A stretch of 22,039 nt of DNA from JBBDRV01 sp040905285. GTDB taxonomy: Bacteria; Bacteroidota; Rhodothermia; Balneolales; Balneolaceae. The stretch spans positions 1-22,039 of the forward strand of contig JBBDRV010000194.1 of assembly GCA_040905285.1 (NCBI GenBank), given 5' to 3'. Positions 1 through 7,091 of this stretch are shown here, piece by piece. The notes under the pieces are model-generated. The model was not told the DNA's origin. It did no database searches and saw nothing but the letters and a program-made list of their open reading frames with translations. Each line of letters opens with the position of its first letter. The first letter of the stretch is position 1. The position numbers were made by a program, and so were the translations under genes.

Positions 1-256
1 CCCTCTGGACAATCGAGACATTCGGATCACCCGGGATAATTTCGTTGGCACGGAACTGCGGGTTATAGGCAATATCCTGCCAGAGGGGATAGGCCGCCCA
101 GGCCCCGAGGGTGCGATCTTCAAAATCAGAGGCATAGGTCCAGGATTCAAGAACAACCTCTTCAGGATCAAGTTCAGACATACCGACCTGTGCAGAGACT
201 GTTGAGCAGGCGGAAAGACAGAGAACAACCAGGAAGGAGAGGTACAGTTTATTCAT
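1..256 (-). CDS. Exported lipoprotein, N-terminal part only (possible polysaccharide-degrading enzyme)
   Basis: Only the first 85 codons are present; the gene runs off the left edge. The start ATG is at 256-254 on the minus strand. Residues 1-17 form a signal peptide with a hydrophobic stretch and a good lipobox (LSAC, Cys17), so the protein is probably a lipoprotein; a SAQ site a few residues later would also allow ordinary signal peptidase cleavage. The mature start contains SDFEDRTLGAW and AYPLWQDIAYNP, an aromatic-rich pattern that reminds me of the N-terminal region of heparinase/alginate-lyase-like proteins of marine Bacteroidota. That is recollection, not a search. It shares its orientation with the three exported-enzyme genes upstream (618-5336), which suggests a common catabolic locus, although 361 bp containing a palindromic element separate it from the nearest one. 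Coding is certain; function is weakly supported. Confidence 0.7.
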   Translation of the reverse strand, partial: MNKLYLSFLVVLCLSACSTVSAQVGMSELDPEEVVLESWTYASDFEDRTLGAWAAYPLWQDIAYNPQFRANEIIPGDPNVSIVQR

Positions 257-290
257 AATAAACAGTTTTAGACATCTGTGATAGTTGTTA

Positions 291-429
291 GGAGCTTTTC
301 AAAACCGTTCTTTTGCACCGGTTCTTTGTTATCACAGGTTTTAAATCCTCACATATGCGTAATATGCTGCGGTTTAAAATCTGCTCTGGCCTCGATCCGG
401 CACAAAATTCCAGGTTTTTCAAAGGCTCC
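291..429. repeat. 139-bp imperfect palindrome (MITE- or REP-like element)
   Basis: The ends are imperfect inverted repeats: GGAGCTTTTCAAAACC at 291-306 against the reverse complement of 413-429 (GGAGCCTTTGAAAAACC). The symmetry goes all the way in: TTTTGCACCGG on the left matches TTTTGTGCCGG on the other strand of the right arm, then TTTTAAA blocks pair, and CATAT (352-356) and ATATG (362-366) close around the loop GCGTA (357-361). TTA flanks the element on both sides (288-290 and 430-432), as a short target duplication would. No reading frame is conserved in it. Long palindromes of this size with terminal repeats are typical of non-autonomous mobile or repetitive extragenic elements; mobility here is inferred. 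Confidence 0.65.
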
Positions 430-433
430 TTAG

Positions 434-469
434 GGACAATGATTAACAATTATGGACAATGATTAACAA
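434..469. repeat. 16-bp direct repeat, period 20
   Basis: GGACAATGATTAACAA occurs at 434-449 and again at 454-469 with four bases (TTAT) between. It starts right after the 139-bp palindrome. It could be a slippage duplication or a two-turn protein-binding site; nothing in the sequence decides between them. Confidence 0.75.
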
Positions 470-617
470 ACGGCCTGTACAGGTGCCCCTGAGATTTCCC
501 CGCAGGATACATTGCTGTATCTGAAAATCCTGGAAATGCATGAGGGATGATTACCGACCGGAAAAGGTTTGAAGAATTTGGATTATTTGACTGGAATAAA
601 AAAATATACTTTTGAAG

Positions 618-3047
618 TTACAACCCATTCAACAATTCACGTAATTCATCCGGAGACCATGTTTCGCGACGGCCCCCGGATTCTTCACGGATACGGCTCA
701 CGTCCCCGGGCCGGACAGGGCCGGCGTCATTACCCCACGACTGCCGGATATAGGTCAATATAGACGCAAGATTTTCGTCGGAGAGGGACCCATGTGCAGG
801 CATAACAGAGGGAATCTCCTCACCACGCTCTGCGGCACCCCCTTCAAATCCATGCAGGACAACGCGGACTACACCCTCCGGGTCGTTTTGCACCCACTCG
901 CTTCCAGCCAGAGATGTGCCGAGTCCGCCCACGCCCTGTCCTTCCGGCCCATGGCAGGACATACAGGTGCTGTAGAGCTGACTGCCGTTTTCGTACAGAT
1001 TTCTCTCTGCCTCTGTCAGATGGGAGAGGTCTGCTTCCGGCTGTTCTTCTGCGGCTTCGGCAAGATCTGTCAGTATTTCATCCCGCTCTTCACTCTGTCC
1101 TTCATTCCATCCGTATTCATTACGCAGTATGGACGCCATTTCCAATTCCCTGAGATAGATGCCGGTAAGCGCCATTTCCCGGAAATACGGGCTGTCAGCA
1201 TGACGGTTTAAAAGGTCGGCTATAAGGTGCAGGGAAGATTCTTCGGCTGATTCGCCCAGGGAGGCGAGCAACTGGAGCCGGACATACGGAGCGGTTTCAG
1301 TGCGGGTCATCTCCCCGAGACGGGCAAGTGTACTTTTGTCGCCCTCACGTATGGACGGTTCGAGCATTCGTATTGCAGAGGAACGCATGCGGGGGTGGGG
1401 ATCATTCAACGCCTGGAGAGCCAGGCCCGCCAGCTTTTCCCGGGGGTAGACGGAGGGGCTGAATCCCTCGAGTGTCCAGAGTGCATGCAGCCGTACATGC
1501 GGTTCTGCTGATTCGTCGAATGCAAGTTCCTGCAGAGAGGGTATGACAGAGGCAGGGGAGCACTGGGCCAGAACCTGTTGGGCCTGATCCCGCAGATGGC
1601 CGTTTTTATGGCTGAGATAACCGACAAGATCACCCGGCATCAGATCACTGAACCTGGGTGTCTCAGGATTCCGGTGATTGCCGTCATCCCGTACTATGCG
1701 ATAAATTCTGCCGAACTTGCCGGTTGGTTTGTGCAGGCCGTGTTCAAGAGTATATTCCATCAAATGGTCTGTGATGAAACGCACATACTCAAACAGGCCC
1801 CGGTACATATCCACTACGTAGAGAGATCCGTCGGGAGCATTGGCTATATTAACCGGGCGAAACCGCTCATCGGTGGACGTCAGGAATTCCCGGCCTTCAT
1901 AGGCAAAATGTGCCTCAGCCTCTATTTCAGCCGGATCTTCCTGGATGATAAGCCGTTTAATCAGGTTGCCCGCCGGCTCCGGTGTAAATGCATTCCCCGC
2001 ATATTCATCCCCGAATTGGCCGCCTCTGTAAACGACAGGAGTTGTGGCAGCGGTATTCTGTCTGAGGGTTCCGTCTTCCCGGACCACAATTCCTACCCGG
2101 TAGCCCCGGTTCACCCCGGTCGGGTGGGCCGGCCATAACGGCTCATTTGGAGCGATCCTGACATTTTTTCCTGTGCTTACGTCAAACAGCGGATGACGGT
2201 CGCTATAGCCGTAGGGGACAAGGTGTGTTTCAAGGGGCCAGGAATTACTGGATGAATAGAGGCGCCCCCAGTTGTTTTGCGTCATTCCCCACTGGCCAAG
2301 CCGCCTAAAAGGCCGCGTCTCCCACTGGCCGTCTATACGGCGAAAACTTCTGGAGCCGTCACCCGCACTGTGAATCCAGTTATCCATCCCCCACACCAAT
2401 CCGCTGGGCAGACTCTGGACTGTAGAAGATGAGGGATCTCCGTAGGAATCGGAAACCAGCTCCCGTGTATCTCCCTTTCCGTCCCCGGTAGTATCACGAA
2501 TGAACCAAAGATGAGGTGGTTCACCCACCAGAACCCCGTCATTCAGTACCTTGATCGAGCGAGGCAGCACCAGGCCTTCCCGGAAAACAAAATGCTTGTC
2601 CATTATGCCGTCACCGGTGGTATCCTCCAGCACAACAATGCGCCCCTGCGGTACCTGTTCACGGAGTGCAGTTTCTTCTTCGTCCATATCGTGAACCGGC
2701 ATATAGGACGGCATATCCACAACCCATAATCTGCCGTCGGAATCAACATCCATGGTTACGGGATCAGTCACCACAGGTTCATGGGCAACAACCTCAATGC
2801 GAAAACCCTCCTCGATCTGAAAAGTTTCCAGGGTCTGTTCCGGTCGCAGTGGAGGCTTCTTCAAATGTGTATAGGTTTCGTAATCAGCCTCACCAGCATC
2901 GGTTCCCCGGACATCAGAAATGCCTGAAGAGAGAGACAGGCAGGTCTCGCCGAGGTTTTTTTCTTTTCCTGGTGTAAACATTAAAACCAGTACCGCAGCG
3001 AAAGCTGTGAGCAGGACTGCAAAAAAGAACAACCTGGAGTATCGCAT
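618..3047 (-). CDS. PVC-type membrane-anchored dehydrogenase with HEAT-like repeats and C-terminal cytochrome c
   Basis: This 809-aa protein opens with a signal or anchor segment (residues about 5-25). Residues of about 60-470 form a beta-propeller-like dehydrogenase region, with repeated DTTGDG calcium-loop-like motifs, GLVWGMDNW and YVVDMYRG, as in the PVC-type heme-binding and 'membrane-bound dehydrogenase' families. A helical region follows (about 490-640) with HEAT-like repeats such as HVRLHALWTL and YVRLQLLASL. The C-terminus is a cytochrome c domain with CMSCH at residues 695-699 (Cys695, Cys698, His699) and a likely axial Met749 in SVMPAH. Such proteins are thought to oxidise sugars or alcohols outside the cytoplasmic membrane and pass electrons to the attached heme. 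The start is the first ATG, without a clear Shine-Dalgarno. The gene lies 116 bp downstream of the triple-RidA gene, probably in one catabolic unit. The substrate cannot be read from the sequence. Confidence 0.88.
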   Translation of the reverse strand: MRYSRLFFFAVLLTAFAAVLVLMFTPGKEKNLGETCLSLSSGISDVRGTDAGEADYETYTHLKKPPLRPEQTLETFQIEEGFRIEVVAHEPVVTDPVTMDVDSDGRLWVVDMPSYMPVHDMDEEETALREQVPQGRIVVLEDTTGDGIMDKHFVFREGLVLPRSIKVLNDGVLVGEPPHLWFIRDTTGDGKGDTRELVSDSYGDPSSSTVQSLPSGLVWGMDNWIHSAGDGSRSFRRIDGQWETRPFRRLGQWGMTQNNWGRLYSSSNSWPLETHLVPYGYSDRHPLFDVSTGKNVRIAPNEPLWPAHPTGVNRGYRVGIVVREDGTLRQNTAATTPVVYRGGQFGDEYAGNAFTPEPAGNLIKRLIIQEDPAEIEAEAHFAYEGREFLTSTDERFRPVNIANAPDGSLYVVDMYRGLFEYVRFITDHLMEYTLEHGLHKPTGKFGRIYRIVRDDGNHRNPETPRFSDLMPGDLVGYLSHKNGHLRDQAQQVLAQCSPASVIPSLQELAFDESAEPHVRLHALWTLEGFSPSVYPREKLAGLALQALNDPHPRMRSSAIRMLEPSIREGDKSTLARLGEMTRTETAPYVRLQLLASLGESAEESSLHLIADLLNRHADSPYFREMALTGIYLRELEMASILRNEYGWNEGQSEERDEILTDLAEAAEEQPEADLSHLTEAERNLYENGSQLYSTCMSCHGPEGQGVGGLGTSLAGSEWVQNDPEGVVRVVLHGFEGGAAERGEEIPSVMPAHGSLSDENLASILTYIRQSWGNDAGPVRPGDVSRIREESGGRRETWSPDELRELLNGL

Positions 3048-3163
3048 AAATAAAAAAAAGGGTTATTTAATAATTGGCACGGCGATTTCAGGAGAAGATC
3101 TGTTTATGATATTCAGCTGCAGGCATCACGCAGTATCAGTTATTCAGGTATAGCACAGAATCT

Positions 3164-4417
3164 TTATTCTGGTATTACACCGATCATATCCACACTGATA
3201 TCTGTCCCTGCTCTTCCTGTGCCCCTGATTTCAGCCAGTGAGGCCGCAGGAGGACGTTCCGGGTTGTAAAAGTCCGTACGGACATTTCGCAGTCCATCCG
3301 CACCTTCGTCTGACGATGCATAATAGGTGGCTTTCAAAAGATGATCATAGTCTGAGCCTGCAGCATCCAGCACCCTGGAGAGAGTGTCAAAGATACGCCG
3401 GGCCTGGTTTTCACCGTTTTCTCCGGGTTCACCATAAAGGCTTGATGTAAAAAGCAGATCACCCTTTTGCACATCCGTAACCCTGCTGAAGGTTGCCGCC
3501 TGGGTCATCCACGGGGGCGCATAATAACTGACGGTATGATCCGTCCGGAGGATCTCAGGGGCTGCGGCCACCAGTTCGATTTCAGTGGGGAAACTGTCAT
3601 GAAACCACTCTACTGAAATTACAGGGGGAGAGGTATTTCCACGGAAAAAAGAAGCAATCATCTCTTCAACTGATTCCATATCATCGACCGGACTGACGAA
3701 TGCTTTTATCTGGACTATATCATCTGCATTGGCTCCGGCATAGGCAAGGGTCGCAAGCAGGCCCTGCATTGTTCCGGAGGCAGCTCCTTCAAGAGTTTCG
3801 TCCACTTCGGCCTGTCCGGAAATAAACAGTTTCCGGCCGGCTGAAAGGACAGCTACATGAGACTGGTTTTCAGGACCGTAAAGCTCAGTTGTATGATAGC
3901 GGGCAACCCGGCGGGACGTGCCGTCCTGCGGGGCAACGGCTATGGCGTCCATGGAGACGAGAACCCCCTGATAAGGCGGATTGCCGGTTACAAAAGTAAC
4001 TGCAGGATTTGTGGCGTCAGGAAGTTTCTGGCCGATAAGGCGCAGTATATCTTCAGAGTAAGCATCATCGGATGCATAAACGTGGATCCGGACGAGGTTT
4101 CCCGGGCCGGTACCGGCCTCTTCAAGGGCTGTTTCCATATTATTCAGCACCTGGTCAACCTGGATGGCAAGATCATCACGGCCGACGAGGTTTCCGGCCG
4201 CATCAAACGGAAAGAGCTGATTTGTAAATGCCAGTGGACCGTTTTCTACAACAGCAGCCAGGGACGTTCCTGTTTCTGAATTCGGTTCTATATGCCGCAC
4301 ATTGGACATGCCGCTATTTATCCGGTTATCTGTTTCACTGCAGGCTGTGCCTGTGGCAGCGAGCAGACCGGCTGCTGTCAGACATAAAGTCAACCTGGTG
4401 CAGGAAGATTTAATCAT
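3164..4417 (-). CDS. Exported protein with three tandem RidA/YjgF-like domains
   Basis: The 417-aa product has a signal peptide (residues 1-25) ending at Cys26. The lipobox is weak (GTAC), so lipid attachment is likely but not certain. The mature part reads as three RidA-like modules in a row: about 38-165 (from NVRHIEP to VSMDAIAVAP), about 175-290 (HVAVLSAGRKLFISGQAE to IELVAAAPE) and about 295-417 (HTVSYYAPPW to ISVDMIGVIP). Each has the typical LVRIHVYAS / IVQIKAFVS / LLKATYYAS strand. Single-domain RidA enzymes deaminate reactive enamines and imines in the cytoplasm and act as trimers, so a secreted three-module chain may fold as an internal pseudo-trimer. That is inference, and I did not find the catalytic arginine with confidence. 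AGG lies four bases before the ATG. It sits between the DUF1080 and PVC-type genes. Confidence 0.85.
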   Translation of the reverse strand: MIKSSCTRLTLCLTAAGLLAATGTACSETDNRINSGMSNVRHIEPNSETGTSLAAVVENGPLAFTNQLFPFDAAGNLVGRDDLAIQVDQVLNNMETALEEAGTGPGNLVRIHVYASDDAYSEDILRLIGQKLPDATNPAVTFVTGNPPYQGVLVSMDAIAVAPQDGTSRRVARYHTTELYGPENQSHVAVLSAGRKLFISGQAEVDETLEGAASGTMQGLLATLAYAGANADDIVQIKAFVSPVDDMESVEEMIASFFRGNTSPPVISVEWFHDSFPTEIELVAAAPEILRTDHTVSYYAPPWMTQAATFSRVTDVQKGDLLFTSSLYGEPGENGENQARRIFDTLSRVLDAAGSDYDHLLKATYYASSDEGADGLRNVRTDFYNPERPPAASLAEIRGTGRAGTDISVDMIGVIPE

Positions 4418-4493
4418 AACCTGTTCGTTGGGTTTGGCTTCTTATTGAACTACAGCTGTCGTTTCAGCTGGCCATGGGGATCTGTTGAGGCTG

Positions 4494-5336
4494 TTACAGT
4501 TCACGAAGTTTGATATTGCGGTACCAGACTGAATCCCCGTGATCCTGCAGGACAATGTAACCCTCGCTCCTCCTATTGCCAAAATCCGGGAGATCCCCCC
4601 ATTTGCTGGTTTGCAGAAGGCGGTTCATCATGTTTGTTTCCAACTCGTATTCAAGCACTTTTTCACCGTTCAGCCAATGAGCCCCGTAATTTCCGTTATA
4701 AAGAATACGGCCGGTGTTCCAGGATCCTGCAGGATTTAATTCGGCGTTTGTTCCCGGTGGTATCAGGTCGTACAATCCGGCCGTCAATATATTGGGATCC
4801 CCGTCCGGATGATGATCATCATCAAGAATCTGATATTCAAATCCAAGAGCTCCGTAACTCGGTTCAGAAGAATTTGCAGACGCCCGTTCATTTGAAACAT
4901 TGTACTTGATACCACTGTTTCCCTCAGGACTGACCTTCCATTCGAAAGAGAGTTCGAAATTTTCAAAGGGACGGTTGTATAACAGGTCACCTCCCCGGAG
5001 AGGCTGGCCGTCCTCGGCACGCTCTACATCCGCGGTAGCTATCTTCATAAGATTTCCATCGTCCACTTGCCAGTGGCCGTCCGGAAGCCCGTCTCTTCCA
5101 TGTCCGCGCCAGCCGTCCAGAGTTTCACCATTGAAAAGCAATATCCACCCGGCGTCTGCCTCTTCCCGGGTAAGTGTATTGGCGGGTTCACTGTTGTTCT
5201 GTTCACTGTTGTTCTGTTCACTGCTGTTCTGTCCGGGCAGACATGCAGAAGAAAGGAGTACGGCGGGTACGATCATTGTATAAAATAGAATCCGGAGTGG
5301 ATTGAATTCAGGCTTTAGCATGTCAGGGGGTTTCAT
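4494..5336 (-). CDS. DUF1080 / 3-keto-disaccharide hydrolase-like lipoprotein
   Basis: The 280-aa product has an N-terminal hydrophobic segment and a lipobox-like end at Cys32 (LSSAC). A low-complexity linker follows in which NNSEQ is repeated, then one DUF1080 domain (about residues 60-280). Family hallmarks are visible: GWILLFNGETLDGWRG, the FELSFEWKVSPEGNSGIKY strand, ALGFEYQILDD and a C-terminal YRNIKLREL. The domain is a concanavalin-like jelly roll, and members include periplasmic hydrolases of 3-keto-glycosides. With the PVC-type dehydrogenase downstream this suggests oxidise-then-hydrolyse sugar breakdown (inference). The start could be residue 1 or Met6; neither has a good ribosome site. 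It is the first gene of the minus-strand block, 76 bp upstream of the RidA gene. Confidence 0.87.
   Translation of the reverse strand: MKPPDMLKPEFNPLRILFYTMIVPAVLLSSACLPGQNSSEQNNSEQNNSEPANTLTREEADAGWILLFNGETLDGWRGHGRDGLPDGHWQVDDGNLMKIATADVERAEDGQPLRGGDLLYNRPFENFELSFEWKVSPEGNSGIKYNVSNERASANSSEPSYGALGFEYQILDDDHHPDGDPNILTAGLYDLIPPGTNAELNPAGSWNTGRILYNGNYGAHWLNGEKVLEYELETNMMNRLLQTSKWGDLPDFGNRRSEGYIVLQDHGDSVWYRNIKLREL
5187..5233. repeat. 15-bp repeats coding for the lipoprotein linker
   Basis: A 15-bp unit reading CACTGTTGTTCTGTT on the plus strand is repeated about three times; the last copy has CTG for TTG. It encodes the NNSEQ-type linker just after the lipidation Cys of the DUF1080 protein. 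Because the unit is five codons, copy-number change would lengthen or shorten the linker without breaking the frame. Confidence 0.7.
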
Positions 5337-5399
5337 TAAACATAAGTGTCCGGGAATGGAAAACGTACGTTATAATAATACATATCTGAAACTTTTTAA

Positions 5400-5531
5400 A
5401 TGAATGTTGAGGAACCTGCAGTAAGTGGTGAGACTGAGAGTCAGAAACCTGAAGCTGATGGGAAAAGCGGGTATCCGGGACGGAGGGATGTGAAAAGGCT
5501 CCCGCCGGGTCAGCGGTCTATTTGGCACTGA
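5400..5531 (+). CDS. Possible small hydrophilic protein (43 aa)
   Basis: This ATG-to-TGA frame lies divergently from the DUF1080 gene, in a gap that otherwise holds no gene. The 43-residue product starts MNVEEPAVSGE, is rich in Glu, Lys, Gly, Pro and Arg, and ends in QRSIWH; it has no signal peptide, membrane segment or motif I recognise. A TATAATAATAC stretch (5371-5381) lies about 20 bp before the ATG, but no Shine-Dalgarno is visible. The stop falls inside the nested palindrome at 5520-5556. It may be a chance frame. Confidence 0.2.
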   Translation: MNVEEPAVSGETESQKPEADGKSGYPGRRDVKRLPPGQRSIWH

Positions 5532-5556
5532 AGGACCGGTCCTGTTGAAGCCAAAT
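5520..5556. promoter_or_regulatory. Nested palindrome / stem-loop
   Basis: ATTTGGC (5520-5526) pairs with GCCAAAT (5550-5556) around an exactly palindromic core GGACCGGTCC (5533-5542); both have nearly the same centre (about 5538). There is no T-run, so a simple terminator is unlikely. It lies just past the stop of the response-regulator gene (5590) in the direction that gene is transcribed. It could be an operator or an RNA structure. Confidence 0.45.
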
Positions 5557-5589
5557 GGAACCGTTATCCGTCAGTCAGCAATATGAAGT

Positions 5590-6234
5590 TCAGGGTTGAT
5601 CGATTAAATTATTGCTGATAGCATAACGTGCGATTTCAACATTGGATTTCAGATTCAGTTTCTCCATCAGTCTGGACCTGTATGTATGGACTGTTCTGAC
5701 ACCCAGTGAAAGAGTCTCTGCTATTTCACTGATCTTGTCCCCTTTGGCCAGCATGCACATCACCTGATACTCTCGGTCAGAGAGCAATGTGTGTAAAGGC
5801 TGTCCCGTATAGTCATCTATCTGTTCCGCCAGTTCTTCCGCCACTTCAGGGCTTATATATTTTCTTTTTTCTTGCAGAACCACCCGGATTGCTGTTTCCA
5901 GTTCATTCGGTATGCTGCTTTTTATCAGGTATCCGGAAGCCCCGCTTTTCAGGCAGCGGACAGCAAACCGGTCGGCCGGATGCATTGTCAGCATCAGCAC
6001 AGGTATATCCGGATGATTCTGGTTCAGGTCATTCAGGATTTCAAGACCGTTCTTGCCCGGCAGACTGATATCCAGCAGGATGAGGTCGGGCCGGGAATTC
6101 TCAAGCAGGTCATACAGTTCTTCAGCATTTGAAACTTCACCGATTATATTTATACTGGATCCGCTTCTCTTCAGAACCTGTTTTAACCCTTCTCTGACTA
6201 ATGGATGGTCGTCAACTACAATTAAATCACTCAT
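5590..6234 (-). CDS. NarL/FixJ-family response regulator (REC + LuxR-type HTH)
   Basis: The 214-aa cytoplasmic transcription factor has a receiver domain at residues 3-120 with the acidic pair Asp8-Asp9, phospho-acceptor Asp55 (LILLDISLPG), Thr83 and Lys105. A LuxR-type DNA-binding domain follows at about 147-210 (LSDREYQVMCMLAKG, then the recognition helix near VRTVHTYRSRLMEKL). Length and motifs are complete, so it should be functional. AGAGAGA lies shortly before the ATG, supporting this start. It is divergent from the hybrid kinase gene at 7092, separated by 857 bp. The kinase has its own REC domain, so partnership is only suggested by position. Targets are unknown. Confidence 0.93.
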   Translation of the reverse strand: MSDLIVVDDHPLVREGLKQVLKRSGSSINIIGEVSNAEELYDLLENSRPDLILLDISLPGKNGLEILNDLNQNHPDIPVLMLTMHPADRFAVRCLKSGASGYLIKSSIPNELETAIRVVLQEKRKYISPEVAEELAEQIDDYTGQPLHTLLSDREYQVMCMLAKGDKISEIAETLSLGVRTVHTYRSRLMEKLNLKSNVEIARYAISNNLIDQP

Positions 6235-6963
6235 TTTTCTCTCTTCCGGTATTCATTATAACATTGAATATATTTCATTTCAAATTCGTGATAAATAGAA
6301 TGAATTTTGAACTTTACGTAAAATTTTTAATGGCCTTTTTGTACGCAATGTGAAAGTGTAATGACAAGCTGACAATGGACAGACAAGCACTTTTACATAA
6401 CATCACTAAAACTACTTTTTACATGGGTGGACTGAGTCGGGGAGGGAACGTATTCTAAAAACAGATCTCGATAAGTCAATTTACGGCGCCGAAAAATAAA
6501 ACTGCTGATGAGGAATAGCAGATTTGCTGCTTCAAAGATGCATTTGCCTCAGCCGGTACTTCAGCTGATACAAATCACGCAGTACCAATATATTTAATAA
6601 CGAACAATATTTTGTCATAAATTCAATATCAGTTTGTCATCCCGATTAAGACATCTATTTAATAAGGAATAGGACATATTCTTATCTGTAATTTTTCTAT
6701 TATTATCAACTGCGTATTAATATAAAAAATGGTTATTAATAATTATTATTATAATGTATTTGCTTAAATAAATTTTATAAATTTATCATAAAATATTTAG
6801 TGAATATTTTTTACCAAAATAATTTATTTAATAATAACCGTAAATAACAGAAAAGACCGGATAAAATTTAGTATTATTCATCTGAGGAATAAGCTGCTAT
6901 TTGAAAAGGGGCAGCATCTCTGATTACAATCCAGAAAAAGGATTTGATGGAGAGGGGGAGACT

Positions 6964-6989
6964 ACCAAGAAGAAACGTCCGGTCTTGGT
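6964..6989. promoter_or_regulatory. Stem-loop in the hybrid kinase leader
   Basis: ACCAAGA (6964-6970) pairs perfectly with TCTTGGT (6983-6989) over a 12-base loop. The right arm overlaps TCCGGTCTT (6978-6986), which pairs instead with AAGACCGGA at 6853-6861. The two pairings therefore exclude each other, as in an RNA switch, though this could be chance. Confidence 0.35.
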
Positions 6990-7063
6990 CTCTGATAGTG
7001 AGGAGGGTCTGGGGCACTGCAGTCGATGAAAGGTGATTTGTAAAGCAGCAAACAAGACAGTCT

Positions 7064-7089
7064 AATCAGAACAAGTTCAAATCAGAACA
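7064..7089. repeat. 10-bp direct repeat before the hybrid kinase start
   Basis: AATCAGAACA occurs at 7064-7073 and 7080-7089, period 16, ending two bases before the proposed TTG start of the kinase. It occupies the place where a Shine-Dalgarno would be expected. Confidence 0.5.
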
Positions 7090-7091
7090 GA

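Larger units (their letters stand above)
257..617. other. Intergenic region between PVC-type protein gene and partial lipoprotein gene
   Basis: This 361-bp stretch holds no credible gene. It contains the 139-bp imperfect palindrome at 291-429 and a 16-bp direct repeat at 434-469, listed separately. The remainder (470-617) should hold the end of the transcript from the 618-3047 gene, but I see no clear hairpin plus T-run there. A promoter for the minus-strand lipoprotein gene starting at 256 may lie in this region; no confident -35/-10 pair was recognised. Confidence 0.5.
6235..7091. other. Long AT-rich divergent intergenic region
   Basis: This 857-bp stretch separates the divergent response regulator and hybrid kinase. 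About 6560-6860 is extremely AT-rich with many TAAT/ATTA runs, as in promoter or nucleoid-protein-silenced DNA. No reading frame of convincing composition was found; a 29-codon basic frame starting at 6947 is probably chance. From 6853 to 6990 composition becomes mixed again and inverted repeats appear: AAGACCGGA (6853-6861) with TCCGGTCTT (6978-6986), and a tight stem-loop at 6964-6989. That part could be a kinase leader RNA or an unrecognised small RNA. Confidence 0.5.

Noticed and set aside
569..763. 64-codon plus-strand frame at the end of the PVC-type gene
   Set aside because: It lies mostly antisense to the real gene's C-terminus and has no protein-like features.
6947..7036. 29-codon basic frame before the hybrid kinase
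   Set aside because: No ribosome site, skewed Arg content, overlaps the stem-loop; chance frame is more likely.
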